DNA of 64,000 nucleotides from Septoria linicola (GCA_024114885.1 CP099418.1:3844001-3908000); one strand, 5' to 3'; numbered from the stretch's first letter, positions 1 through 11,362 are shown. Made by a program: numbers and translations. The notes: generated by a model not told the origin, from the letters alone.

Positions 1-3000
1 AAGACCGGCGCACGTATCAATATATCAAAGCAGGAGGCGGCAGAGATTCTAGAGGATGACGATATGGATGCAACAATCGATGTCACAATTGAGGGAGATC
101 CATTCGCTGTGCAAATGGCACGTGGAGACATTGAGAGGATTGTCAACGAGCATACCTCCTCTGGCACTTCACGCCTCAAGAACATCCCGGCAGAGTACTA
201 CCCATTCCTTGCAGCGCCGCACAACCAACGCCTCCACGGACTCCAACAAGGCCGTGATCTCAAGATCAACATTCCTCAATACCACACCTGGAACATCCAG
301 TCTCCGCCGACTGTACCCGATGCCCGCCAGCCAGCTGCGTTCAAACCACAGTCGGCACTACCAATTTCACTCGCAGGCGACAGACAAGCCGTTGCTGAGG
401 CGAGAGCAGAGATCGAGCGTCAGGTGCAGGAATTGCAACAGCTACTGACCCTGGAGCAAGTCTCTGTCGAGAAGGGCAGACACCAGTTCATTGTGGGCGA
501 GAAAGGAAAGGCTCTGCACGATTTTTTGCATGAAACCGGTTGCTCTGTCATTCTCCCACCAGATGGTGATGAGAGCGAGATGCTTGCTGTCGTTGGTCCA
601 GCTGACAAGATCGAGGAGGCTACGAACAAGGTAATGGAGCTTGCCTCGAGCATGGCAATGGCAAGCGCCGACATTGCCCGAGCACACGCAAGTGCGCCAA
701 AGGGAGCTCAAGTGCATGCACGCGACATCACACGGTATCTACAGCAGCGCAGTGCCTTGCAAGACCTCGAGCGTACACACAATGCACGCATCGTTCCCGA
801 TAGCGCAGGCGCTTGGCAGATCTATGCACGAGATGGCAAGAACGCAATCAAAGCTCGCGCCGACATCATGAACCTGATCGCAGGCCACCCACCTAGTCGA
901 TTCCAGTCCGTTCAGGTCGACCCATTCTACCACCAGCACATCAGGGAGAACGCAGCGTCACAGATTCGTGACAAGCATGGAGTCCGTGTCATCCTCCCTG
1001 ATGAATTCAGCGATGAGCCTGTACTTCTCGTTTTCGAGGACCGAGCACCATCTCCCGAGTACAGTTTACCTCGCGGTGTGCCCCAAGCACAACAGGTGCA
1101 GACCTTTGAGCAAGCCCTACAGCAGGCCCAGCAAGAGATTGATGCTCTCTTGAGTGGCAGGCCGGAGATCGTGTCTAGGCAGGTGGACGCCCCTCCGAAA
1201 TTCCACGAGAAGATCAGGAGGCATGTCGATAACCACCACCGCCGGCTGGAAGAAGGTCAGCTGCCGGTCCAGGTATCCTATGGTGGGCAGCGTCAATCGG
1301 CGCCACGGCGCACTCCTGCAGGCAATCTAGATCTCCGTGGTCCTCAGGATTCTGTGGATGCCTTGTTGGCCAGTCTGGTTTCCTTCATTGAACAGGAGCA
1401 TCGCGATGAGCTGGAGCGTGACTTCAAGCTCAGCTTTGAGTTCCCACAGAAACATGCAAACCACCTGATCGGCCGTAAAGGCGAACACATCAACAGTCTT
1501 CGCGAGCAGTTTGACGTGGACATTCAGCTTAACGACGGACTGTGCGAGGTCAAAGGACCGGAGGCTAAGGCCAACCTCTGCAAGCAGCACATTCTCAGAC
1601 TGGTGAAGAAGCTTGATGATGAGAAGGTGCATCATCTGAACATCCCTCCGGAGTTCCACAAGGACCTTATTGGTGCACAAGGAAGTCAAGTCAACCGCTT
1701 GCAGGATCGCTATGGAGTTCGCGTGCAATTCCCACGTAACAAACAGAGCAATGAAGACGAGTCAGCAGCCGTCGAGGGGGCTCCACGTCGCGACGCACAG
1801 AAACCAAACGAGGTCATTGTCAAGGGCCCAAGCAAGGGCGCGGATGGCTGCCGAGAGGAACTTCTCAGTTTGCTGGAGTACGTCAAGGATAACTCGCATA
1901 GCGCCACCGTCTCGGTGGCCCAGAGCCAACTGCCATCGCTTATCGGTGCTGGAGGTAAAGAAATGGATGCGCTGCGTCTCGAGAGTGGGGCTCAGATCGA
2001 TGTTCCAAGCTCGAGGGACGCGGCCGGGCCAGAAGGCCGGGTTGAAATCAAGATCAGAGGCTCGAAGAAGGCTGTTGACGAGGCGAAGAAGCTTGTTCAG
2101 GAGAAGGCTAAAGTCTTTGACAACACCGTCACGCGCACCCTTGATGTCGAGAGAAGGCACCACCGTCACATCATCGGTCCTGGCGGCAGCAACTTGCGCA
2201 GCATCATCCTACAAGCCGGTGGACCAGAGGACACACGACTTCACAACCGCATGATTCGTTTCCCCAAGACTGATGCCGAAGGCAACGACATTCGCATCGA
2301 GGGCCAGAAGGCGGTCGTTGACAAGATCTCTGCTGCAATCGAGGCTGTGGTTGCGGAGCACGAATCGCAAGTCACGGAGATTTTGGAAGTGAAGCCAGAC
2401 AAGCATAGACTTCTGATCGGCCGTGGTGGTGAGACCAGACGTCAGCTAGAGCAGCAGTTCGGTGCCTCTATCAACATTCCACGACAGAGCGAGACTGGAC
2501 CTCAGCGCTCGCAAGTTCGCATCACGGGCCAGCCGGCGGAGGTGGATAAGGCCAAGGCGCACATCCTGGAGATCACCAAGGACCAAGAGGGCGAGACAAT
2601 TGCCGTTCCTCGCAAATTTCATCACATTATTGCCGACAATGGGCAGTTCTTCCGTCGTCTCCGCAACGACCACAAAGTGACTGTTGACCACGACGGGCAA
2701 AGGCCACCGCCGAAGCAGGCAGCTCCTGTGCCTAGTCGCGCCAATGGAGGCGGTGCCATGCCTTTGATCACAGATGAGCCTTCGGGCAATGCCAACAGCC
2801 ACTCTTGGGAGACGCACAGTCTCCACGGCTCTACGGAGGATGGTGAGATCCCATGGGTCTTGAGTGGACCCTCAGCTGAAGCCGTGCAAGCCGCTCGGGC
2901 CAAGCTGAATGCTGCAATTGCAGATGCCGGCAAGCTTGACACGATCGGATTCTTGATCCTGCCAGATCCACGTGCCTATCGCCATGTGATCGGACCTGGA

Positions 3001-3156
3001 GGCAGCGAGATCAACCGCATCCGCAAGGCATCGGGCACGAAGATCCAAGTGCCACGCGACCAGAACCAAGGCGAAGCAATTGAGATTCAGGGCAGTAAGG
3101 AAGGAGTACAGCTAGCGAAGGACAGCATTTTGGAAGTGGTGCAGAACAACTCATAG
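1..3156 (+). CDS. SCP160: Vigilin/Scp160-like multi-KH-domain RNA-binding protein (5' partial)
   Basis: The frame is open from base 1, so the true start lies upstream; the visible part is about 1050 residues and ends with TAG at 3154. It is built from consecutive KH domains. Intact GxxG loops can be read as VGEKGK, IGRKGE, IGAQGS, IGAGGK, IGPGGS, IGRGGE and a last IGPGGS; one copy near the C-terminus is degenerate (IADNGQ). Tandem KH arrays of this length are typical of vigilin/Scp160, an RNA-binding protein that associates with polysomes and the ER and affects translation and ploidy in yeast. The function is inferred from that family. No intron is seen in the visible part. BUD22 follows on the same strand 297 bases downstream. 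Confidence 0.85.
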   Translation, partial: KTGARINISKQEAAEILEDDDMDATIDVTIEGDPFAVQMARGDIERIVNEHTSSGTSRLKNIPAEYYPFLAAPHNQRLHGLQQGRDLKINIPQYHTWNIQSPPTVPDARQPAAFKPQSALPISLAGDRQAVAEARAEIERQVQELQQLLTLEQVSVEKGRHQFIVGEKGKALHDFLHETGCSVILPPDGDESEMLAVVGPADKIEEATNKVMELASSMAMASADIARAHASAPKGAQVHARDITRYLQQRSALQDLERTHNARIVPDSAGAWQIYARDGKNAIKARADIMNLIAGHPPSRFQSVQVDPFYHQHIRENAASQIRDKHGVRVILPDEFSDEPVLLVFEDRAPSPEYSLPRGVPQAQQVQTFEQALQQAQQEIDALLSGRPEIVSRQVDAPPKFHEKIRRHVDNHHRRLEEGQLPVQVSYGGQRQSAPRRTPAGNLDLRGPQDSVDALLASLVSFIEQEHRDELERDFKLSFEFPQKHANHLIGRKGEHINSLREQFDVDIQLNDGLCEVKGPEAKANLCKQHILRLVKKLDDEKVHHLNIPPEFHKDLIGAQGSQVNRLQDRYGVRVQFPRNKQSNEDESAAVEGAPRRDAQKPNEVIVKGPSKGADGCREELLSLLEYVKDNSHSATVSVAQSQLPSLIGAGGKEMDALRLESGAQIDVPSSRDAAGPEGRVEIKIRGSKKAVDEAKKLVQEKAKVFDNTVTRTLDVERRHHRHIIGPGGSNLRSIILQAGGPEDTRLHNRMIRFPKTDAEGNDIRIEGQKAVVDKISAAIEAVVAEHESQVTEILEVKPDKHRLLIGRGGETRRQLEQQFGASINIPRQSETGPQRSQVRITGQPAEVDKAKAHILEITKDQEGETIAVPRKFHHIIADNGQFFRRLRNDHKVTVDHDGQRPPPKQAAPVPSRANGGGAMPLITDEPSGNANSHSWETHSLHGSTEDGEIPWVLSGPSAEAVQAARAKLNAAIADAGKLDTIGFLILPDPRAYRHVIGPGGSEINRIRKASGTKIQVPRDQNQGEAIEIQGSKEGVQLAKDSILEVVQNNS

Positions 3157-3453
3157 GCAGAGTGAGAGAGAGAGAGGCAGCGTGATATGAGATTTTGACG
3201 CAAAGCGGCATTTGGGCGGGGGACTTCGGGAAAGCGAAAAAGTTGTGAGCGTATGTCAATTCCATCTCGGGACGTCAGACAATGTGTGAAGGTATAGATA
3301 CCGCCAGACAGATATGAGTGCTCTTCACTGTAGTTCATGTCGCACTGATCGGCTTTATCGGCTCCACTCGATTGTGGATTGTGAACCCTGACGCGCAATC
3401 TCGTCCACTTTTTTGTCAAGTGCACTTTCCGACCGGTACATTGTATTCACACC

Positions 3454-4659
3454 ATGTCCAAGCGCAAAAGAGAGGCGGAGGACAACGATGCAGTGGACGG
3501 AGAAGATGGCAGCTCGAGGGCAGCGCCCAATTTCCGACGGCAGCGACAGGTCACGGCGGCCTTTGCTCAGAGTGCACAAAAGCTGGAGCAGGCGCTGAAG
3601 CTCGCGCGTGGATTCGAGAGGCAGAAACTAGGGCGACGCAAGAAGACTGCTGCTGCTGCAGCCAACGGTGGGACACGGACACGGATCGATGCAGAGGTGG
3701 CGGCGCTCAAGTCGCTCGACATGGCGCAATGTGCGCAGAACGTGCTGGCAAAGGCGCTGGTCAAGGAAAAGGCCGTGGCCACTGCTCCCGATCTGCCCAC
3801 ATCCATCCGTGCTCCCCCGGCCGTGTCTTCGGAGCCTGCTGCCTTGAATGTCTATGCGCGACTGCGGAATTCGAATCCGGTCAAAGCGGTGCTACCAGCC
3901 GCAGCTGCTGCCGTGAAGCTCGAGTTGGGCATTGGGGATGACCATGCGAAAGTACAGAAGGGGAAGCCGAGCAGCAAAAGAGATCGGCGAGTCCCGGGAT
4001 CGAGCGAAGATGACGATGCTGAGAGCCATCGAGAAGATGACGAGAGCGACGAAGAGGACAGCATAGGTGGTGGCTCAGATGTGGACGTGGAAGATCTGGA
4101 ACGGATGCTTGAGGAAGAGGGCATGGCGCGCAAGTCTGCTCGGCGGCGACTCGAGGATGAGTCGGTGCCCTCCGATTCAGAGTCGGATGTTGCGTCTCGC
4201 GCGACGAAGAAGCCTAGCAAAGCAGTACCGAAGAAATTATTCCTACCCACTCTGACCATGGCCGGCTACATCTCCGGGAGCGGCTCGGATGTGGACGACG
4301 TGGGCGAAGACGACAAGCCAAAAAAGAATCGGCGCGGGCAACGTGCACGTCAAGCGATCTGGGAGAAAAAGTTCGGCAAGAAAGCGAAACATGTGCAGGA
4401 GCAAGAGCACGATGCGAAGCAAGGATGGGATGCGAAACGAGGGGCAGTTGGTGGGAGCAAGTTTGCCAAAGATGCGAATAGATTGCCACTGGGGAAGCAA
4501 CGCGCCATATTCTCATCCACGAAAGATCCTGCAGCAACCAAGAAGCCGCAACGAGATGATAGCGGACCTCTCCACCCCAGTTGGGAGGCTGCGAAACGGG
4601 CCAAGGAGAAGAAGAGTGTACCGGTCGCTTTCCAGGGCAAGAAAATCAGCTTTGACTGA
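3454..4659 (+). CDS. BUD22: Bud22-like ribosome biogenesis protein
   Basis: Intronless frame of 401 residues starting at a well-placed ATG. The N-terminal half has a helical segment (residues about 25-110) rich in Ala/Lys/Gln. The middle is acidic with long Asp/Glu/Ser runs. The C-terminus has the family hallmark: a basic stretch around KKNRRGQRARQAIWEKK and a terminal LHPSWEAAK motif. These match the BUD22/SRFBP1 family, nucleolar proteins needed for 18S rRNA maturation and 40S production in yeast. Length agrees with fungal members. Composition (acidic and basic blocks) fits a nucleolar location. The identification rests on the C-terminal motif. Confidence 0.8.
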   Translation: MSKRKREAEDNDAVDGEDGSSRAAPNFRRQRQVTAAFAQSAQKLEQALKLARGFERQKLGRRKKTAAAAANGGTRTRIDAEVAALKSLDMAQCAQNVLAKALVKEKAVATAPDLPTSIRAPPAVSSEPAALNVYARLRNSNPVKAVLPAAAAAVKLELGIGDDHAKVQKGKPSSKRDRRVPGSSEDDDAESHREDDESDEEDSIGGGSDVDVEDLERMLEEEGMARKSARRRLEDESVPSDSESDVASRATKKPSKAVPKKLFLPTLTMAGYISGSGSDVDDVGEDDKPKKNRRGQRARQAIWEKKFGKKAKHVQEQEHDAKQGWDAKRGAVGGSKFAKDANRLPLGKQRAIFSSTKDPAATKKPQRDDSGPLHPSWEAAKRAKEKKSVPVAFQGKKISFD

Positions 4660-5121
4660 GGGTCTCGGTGCGTTTTCCGCACGATGTCTCAGAAATATGA
4701 CAGACTGCCACTCTCTTGCTCTAAGCACGGATTGCCACAGCATTACCGTGTAACGTAGAGACATCAACATGAAAGGGCATGCTTCCTTGGCGGTTGCACC
4801 CACCCATACTGCTGTGAGGACTAAACTTACAAATGTTGGCATGAAGCTCACTTGGTGTAATATTCACATGCAAGCACTCACTTTGACTCTTCACATGCCG
4901 ATTGTAAGTAAATCGGCCACATAAATTTCGAACAATCACCCACAATTACTGACATTCGTTTCCACTCAGCAGATACCTTCAACTTACAACCAGATTGATG
5001 GCCAGCTCCATCTCCTGAGTCGGTAGCTGAGCTAGCGAACGCGCAGCTAGGGATTGTTGACATCAATCGTTTAGCGGAGAGTCACTCCACGGCCAATATT
5101 AGCTCTTCAAGCGTCGCAACC
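4660..5121. other. Intergenic region upstream of the chitin-binding protein gene
   Basis: About 460 bases between BUD22 and the next start codon. I see no coding exon, repeat or RNA gene. It must hold the BUD22 3' end and the promoter of the secreted wall protein. Confidence 0.5.
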
Positions 5122-8046
5122 ATGGGGTCTGCCTTCTTCATCGCCATTTGCGCTCTATTGGTCGTTGCAACGGCTGCTGCTCCGACGCTCAGTAGTTGTC
5201 CGGAAACGATCTGGGTCACTCACTACAGGCCTCTGGTCACGGTGACAGTCACGACATATCGCATTGTCACTCCATCCTGGGCTCTGCTTGATGGCCGCGC
5301 CCCCACGGCTGAACATCTCGAAAACGTGCGCATCGTTGATGCCACCATCGATCCGGCCGCATGCCCAAATGCTGTGGTCAGTACGACGACCATGGTTGGG
5401 ATGCCAAGTTCGTCGAGTCCAGCTATTGGCACACCTACCACGACCAATGCCCCAAGCAGGATCAACAGTCGCTCTACACCAGGTGCTACAACTGTGGCAT
5501 CCTCTGCTGCTGGGACATCTCCAGCCATTGGGTCGACAAGGAGTGGCATGGGAAGCACAGCTTCTCTGACCTCGTCCTCGACTAAGGACGAGTCGTCAAG
5601 TAGTGCGAATGGTTCGTCTTCTCGACACACCACATCCTCGACAACACCTACGCTAGCTTCCTCTTCGGAAACTTCCACAAGCGCCTCCTCCCAAACGATC
5701 GCTTCAACACCCACAAGCATTTATCCCGGACCACCCGTGACTCTTCCATCCTCGGAGACGTCCAACCAGTCCTCTTCAACCAGACCGACATTTGGCCTTC
5801 CACCAAGTACATCACAGAGCACTACGGACAGCAGCCATGTTCCTCCAGCTTCGTCAACTCTGCTGCCTAGCTTCTGGCTTCGAGAGCAGCCCACTGTGAC
5901 CGTTGTCGGTGGAGGCTCCTTTGATCTTCCATGCATTACGTTGTCGGAGCCAACCACGATCCAGTATCCGCCATACACAACGTCACTCTGCAAGCCGCAC
6001 TGCGGTGATGTGAACTTCCAATCCAAGACGACTCTGAAATTAGCTCCAATCACTACCACTGAGCTCTGCTTCATGCCATTGACTGCTTCCGACGCTGGAC
6101 GAGTGACTGCAGCGTTTCGGATCCCAACCACTACGAGTAGTATTCCTGCTCCTTCTGGCATGAAAGCATGTCCCGCAAAGCACCGTGATACCGACAAAGA
6201 CAAGAAGTGCGGCCCTGATCATCACTATACCTGCGCCGAGAGGGAATGCTGCAGCAAAGATGGTAGATGTGGCAAAGGCAAGGACTTTTGTGACGAAGGG
6301 TGTCGTCCAGACTGGGGGCTTGTGAGTGACTAAGCTGCAGGTGTGTACAGCTCACTTTGCTAATTGTGTATTGTAGTGCTGGAGAAACTCGACCTCGTGT
6401 ACGATGCCCACATTTAGTGAGGATGATGACGATGACAATCTCATACCGGTCTTTCCAATCTGGTATGAAGGCCCTCCTGCTCCTCCTGAGTGGAAGCTAC
6501 CATGGCCGCCTCGATTCGACATCCAATTTGGCGACGTTCACCTTGACTGCCCATGCTGCGGACCCATTGGGGACATACTAGGCAAGCTCTGGGGACGCCG
6601 AATTGGTGACTGCGGCATCTTGGGTTGCGATGGCCTTGATCTTGGCTGGTTCTTCCATCCTCTGCCAAAACTGCAGTGTCCTTCTCTGTTGCGATGGATC
6701 TGTCATAACATAATAAAGTGGTACGTGGTGGTCCAGAGTGCGTGCGCTGTACTGGAGAAGACTGCTAATCGTCGTTCCCTAGTTGTTGCTGTGGAGCCGG
6801 CGGATCAGGCTCGACTGAGCAGATTGGGTGCACCACGCCCTCTTGTGATGAACATCCAGAGGTCAGTCTGGACAACGACGGGAAACTCTGCGACGAGTCG
6901 CTCGAGAACTGCGAGGAACCACCAAAAGAGTCCCCCTCATCTTCTGCTTCTTGTGAAGTGACGTCTACTGTCACTGACCAGACTGTCTACTGTGGTCTTA
7001 CCACTGGCACGGATGGGTACAGCTCGCAAGCTTGCACATCGACTGCGACGAAAGTGCGAGAGGGTTGTAGTGTCACACCAAAGACGACTTCAGTGACGAC
7101 CACTGACTGTCATACAATGACAGCCACTCTCGCCACAGCTGAGTGTGGTGTCCGCACGGCCATCAACGCCACAGCCAGCACGGAATGCAGCAAGACAAGG
7201 ACCGCTCTGGTCAGCGGGTGCAGCGTGTCCGATCACACCACTTCGCGCTTCACAACATCGTGTCCTACGACTACAGCTACACAGATGAGCGTCAGTTGTG
7301 GTGTCGTCACTAGAGCCAACACGACCCATACATCGTGCAGCAGAACACAGCGAGACACGATCACTGGCTGTGGTGTTACAGATACTACAACCTCGATCTA
7401 TAACACACAATGCTCGACCACTGCGACCGTCACCAACCAAGGCGTACACTGCTTCGCCTACAACGCGACAGTAAGCGGTAGCATCGTCTCCGGATCAGCC
7501 ACATGCACATCCACCACGCGAAGCGTGCTATCAGGCTGTGATGTCTCAGCGACAACTACAACAAGCATCACGACATCCGAGCTGAACGCGTGTTTGATTG
7601 GGGCATATGGCGGCATCACGATCGAGCCCTTTACCGAGTCGAGTGTGACATATGCCAGCAACACTAGTACCTGCGTATATCCAACACGCAGCGATTTGCC
7701 GTCCGGCCGAAAGGTTCCAGCTCCTGCTATCATCATGGAAGGCAATGTCGCTCAGATCACGCCAGCGGCTGTTGCGAAGCGAGCTACCGAGGGAGAGACG
7801 ATGAGCAATGGTGCTGCTTCGTGTTATTCTGCTGGGGTATCTGTGACGGAGGACGTCTATCCGATCTACACGTGCGGCGTGACTCTGTGCCCTAATGAGC
7901 TGCCTTCCAGTACAGGGCCTATGGAGACCGCAGCGCCAGCGGGACTGGCTGTAACCCCTCGCGCTGTGGATGAGCCACCGCAAGCAACAACGACAGCTAC
8001 TTGGGACGTGGGAGAGCTGGTGCGGCGCTTCTTGGGAACAAGGTAG
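5122..8046 (+). CDS. Secreted chitin-binding (CBM18) protein with Cys-rich Thr/Ser repeats
   Basis: Three exons, 5122-6321, 6377-6720 and 6783-8046, give 935 residues; both introns (55 and 62 nt) keep phase. A signal peptide (residues 1-20, ending ATAAA) is followed by about 330 Ser/Thr-rich residues typical of O-glycosylated wall proteins. A hevein-type chitin-binding module follows; its core (CGPDHHYTC, ECCSKDGRCG, FCDEGC) is completed across intron 1 by the next Cys. Next comes a Pro/Trp-rich Cys-dense module containing CPCCGPIG, then four roughly 51-residue repeats with four spaced Cys each (pattern C-GC-V-TTS-C), like the tails of some fungal class V chitinases. No GH18 catalytic motif (DxxDxDxE) is present and no clear GPI signal, so it is probably a structural or chitin-masking wall protein. 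Function is inferred. Confidence 0.75.
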
Positions 8047-8152
8047 ACTGGCACAAAGCAAACACGCCGAGATCACATCGTTGTTGGACTCGCACGAAGT
8101 AGCTAGAATAATTTATAGCTATGAGTTTTGAGTAGCTGGTGTACCATTATAG

Positions 8153-8793
8153 CTACAACTTCTCCGCGAGAGTAAAGCCATAGACAAGCATCGCTCCTAG
8201 TCCAATGACATTTGCCAATGACGATGCTCCATGGAGCTTCGCAAACGATCTGTTGAGACGCTGCATCTCTGTTGACTTTGGACCTGGGTCGTAGTACTTC
8301 TTTCCATCTCTCGTTTCTACATTCACAACTATTAGCTCGCACCTTCATGTGTCAAGAATAGCGGGAAAGAGGAGGACGGGATGATCTCACCTTGATGCTT
8401 CCTCTCCTTCATAACCTTCGTCGTCGCCGGTCCCAGAACCAACCAATTTGCCAAACTCGTAGCAAACATAGTCGCAACCGGCACAAGAGCGATCCATCGA
8501 TTGTTCTCCTCGAGCAGACCTGCGAGACCAGCGTGGCTTCTGATACTCGCTCCACCAGCAGCCGCGATTCTCTCGCCGGGCCATGTGAGTGCGAGAGCTA
8601 TAGGGAGAGCTGTCTGCAGGATGAAGTAAGGTGGGAAAATGGCTTGTTGAAGAGTGCTGAATGAAGGCCGCGGGAGGGCTTTGAATGCTACGGGGCCTGC
8701 GAGGAATGTCTGGAAGAGATTGCTTCCAAGGAGGGCGCCGTATGTGAGGATGTGGTAGCCCTTGGGGTCGGAGAGGGAACTGAATGAAGGCAT
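8153..8793 (-). CDS. DUF4149/TMEM205-like small membrane protein
   Basis: Two exons on the minus strand (8391-8793, then 8153-8316; 74-nt intron) give 188 residues. The start chosen begins MPSFSSLSD; an in-frame ATG 18 codons upstream is less likely because the extra residues look like leader sequence. Several hydrophobic helices are visible (residues about 13-35, 50-70, 95-120 and near the C-terminus). The motif NRWIALVPVATMFATSLANW and the ending around SFAKLHGASSLANVIGLGAM are characteristic of the DUF4149/TMEM205 family found in fungi. The molecular role of these proteins is not established. The gene is divergent from the transporter that starts at 9069. Confidence 0.75.
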
Positions 8794-9068
8794 TCTGATG
8801 TAAGTCTTGGTTGGGGTTGGAAGGTCTGGTTTGTGTAAATGTTTCAATGGAGCTCATAGTAACTAACTTAACTTAGTGATGGGGGCGCGACTGGGACTGG
8901 TGACGTCTTCATTTGCTTCGTGCATAAAAGTTTTATGCCGGTGCATTGTCGATCCTCTTATCGCGCATGTGACGCGGTCCACGAGAGCTCTTTGCTTCAT
9001 GTAACTAGCTCGAACACATCTGGTCTCGACATACACGACCTCATTCCTCAATCTCTCCCTCGGCCACA

Positions 9069-10565
9069 ATGTCGAGCCGCCCATTCATACCGGCCCTAGT
9101 GGCCTTGATGTTGGCCAGCGGTGCCGCGAACACTATATTGACCAAGTACCAGGATATGCAATGCGTAGCCGATTGTGATTCCAGGCGACCTCGGATGTTT
9201 GAGCAGCCCGTCTTACAGACACTTCAGATGTTCGTCGGCGAGTCCGGATGTTGGCTGGTGGTATTCCTGAGCTATCTTATGCGCCGCCTACGACGACCTA
9301 GCAGCACCACGCCCATCGATGAGATCGCCTACGAGCCAGTGCATACGGCAGACGATGATTTCGAGCACGAAGAGGAAGTCAGCCCGGATCTGTCTTCCTC
9401 TCAGACGCTCGTAGACCCCACCAACATCATTGTCAAACCTGCCTATGAAACTGCTGAAAGAGACCGTATCCCGCTTACAGGCTGGAAGATTTTGATGCTC
9501 GCGGCGCCTGCGATTTGCGACATTTGCGGTACAACTCTCATGAACGTGGGTCTGCTATTCGTGGCAGCATCCATCTACCAAATGACACGAGGCGCGCTCG
9601 TGCTGTTCGTCGGTTTGTTCTCGGTCCTCTTCCTGAAGCGTCAGTTGGGAGGTTGGAAATGGACGAGCTTGTTCATCGTGGTTCTGGGTGTTGCTGTGGT
9701 TGGTCTCGCAGGCGTGCTTGATCAGAAACAGGCTGTCCCGAGCTTGCCTGGCCACACAAACCCTGACGATGGACTTGATCTTCTTCACAAAACCACTCTG
9801 GCTGTTCGCGGGGCAATTTCGACCCTCGAAGAGCACACTGCTGCTGAAACGCTGCTTGGTTTCTTTCTGATCGCATGCGCTCAGATCTTTACAGCAGCAC
9901 AGTTCACAATTGAAGAGCGCATTATGGAAAGATACATCATGGACCCCATCAGAGTCGTTGGCTGGGAAGGTGTATTCGGATTTCTGGTCACTTTGATTGG
10001 CATGGGCGTTTTGCATGCCACAATTGGTACGACCGAAGCAGGGCGCGGTGGTTACTTTGATGCTCGCGAAGGTTTTTACCAGATGTTCCACCACCGAGCG
10101 ATTGGACTGACGTCTATTCTGATTATGATATCGATTGGGTACGTGTGGTGTCCTTCACTCATGTTGCTGCCAATGCTGATCAACTGCCAGTGGCTTCAAC
10201 TTCTTTGGGCTATCAGTGACTCGTTATCTCTCTGCGACCTCTCGCTCTACTATCGACACATGTCGAACACTCTTCATCTGGATCATAAGTCTTGGATTGG
10301 GCTGGGAGACTTGTAAGCATTTTCGAGAAGACATGTTAATACATCGCTCGCCACTGACCTATGATTTTCCTCTCAGTCAAATGGTTGCAAGTGGTCGGCT
10401 TTGCCTTGCTTGTATACGGAACAGCTTTGGTGAGTATATGCCGAGAGTCGAGAACATGGTTTGCAATCCACGCTGATTACTTTTGCAATACAGTTCAACG
10501 AGATCGTCCAGCCTCCGACGATCGAATTCCTTCGACGGAAACGCTCTGTGGCGCTTCGTGAGTGA
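9069..10565 (+). CDS. SLC35F6-like drug/metabolite-superfamily transporter
   Basis: Four exons (9069-10138, 10191-10312, 10377-10429, 10494-10565) give 438 residues; the three introns of 52-64 nt all keep phase. The protein opens with a membrane helix ending in a TKYQD segment and has a variable hydrophilic loop of about 70 residues. The central QMTRGALVLFVGLFSVLF segment and the late SVTRYLSATSRSTIDTCRT segment are hallmarks of the SLC35F6 (nucleotide-sugar-transporter-like) branch. About ten membrane helices are expected; the substrate is unknown. The stop lies only 40 bases from the stop of the convergent gene on the minus strand. Confidence 0.8.
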
Positions 10566-10605
10566 GCCTCAATATACTACGAGCTCAAATCGCGAGGCTT
10601 GATCC

Positions 10606-11362
10606 TCATAAATTATGCGCCTTGACATATTCCCGATGAAGCAAATCGCTCAGTGCACCGCCCATCCTGATCATGAGTTAGCAATGTCCTGAGCGTGGCC
10701 CTGTACATATCAGCCACAGTGGATTCCATATTGACTCACACAACATCGATTGGCGCCCAGTACCGTAAGCCGACTTTGAACAGTAGTCGCGCGATCCAAA
10801 TGGATCCACCAATGTAGGCTCCAACGTCAACATGTTTCCGAACTTCTGCTTCATCTCGACGGAGCTCCCTCTCGTGGCACCAGCGAGGGATGAACGTTCG
10901 ATACTGAATTCCAGCAGCTTGCATTGTCAAGATGAATGGCACCAGGAACACGACTGTTCTGTGCATGGCAGTCATAGTTTTCACGTTCCGGAACACAGAC
11001 GCAGGCGCAGTAAAGCCAAATGCATGTATCTGAGATACGTGAGCGAGACTGCCCACGCCTGCTACGAATGGAGCGGCATCCACCATGGTCGCATCGATGT
11101 CTGTCCGCTTCAGGAAAGACGAAAGGTTGTCCATATATTGGATTGGGTTCCGTCCAATCTGTGGGTGCCAGTCGTTGTCACCTCGATCAGGTACCTTGAG
11201 ATTCCAGAAGAAAAGGTATTGCAGGAATGCCATGTTGTGTAATGTAACGGCTTCCTCGACCTTCTCAGGACTCTCTATACTTGGTAGACCTTCGAGCAGG
11301 CTTGTGGTTGTGGATAATGAATTCAGATCCCGTTCAGATCCCGGAGACGCAGGCGAGCTCAT
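10606..11362 (-). CDS. Hypothetical protein with hydrophobic helices
   Basis: Two minus-strand exons (10740-11362, then 10606-10666; 73-nt intron with a GTGAGT donor) give 227 residues. I do not recognise the family. The N-terminal 40 residues are Ser-rich and probably disordered. A hydrophobic stretch (around FLVPFILTMQAAG) and a second one (AYIGGSIWIARLLFKVGLRYW) suggest membrane association. Without the second exon the frame would stop just after the intron donor; splicing adds about 20 conserved-looking residues. The gene is convergent with the SLC35F6-like transporter and lies next to the broken GMC oxidoreductase, so it may belong to the same accessory group. Confidence 0.6.

Noticed and set aside
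1327..1728. Minus-strand frame of 133 codons
   Set aside because: Antisense to the KH-domain gene without any supporting feature.
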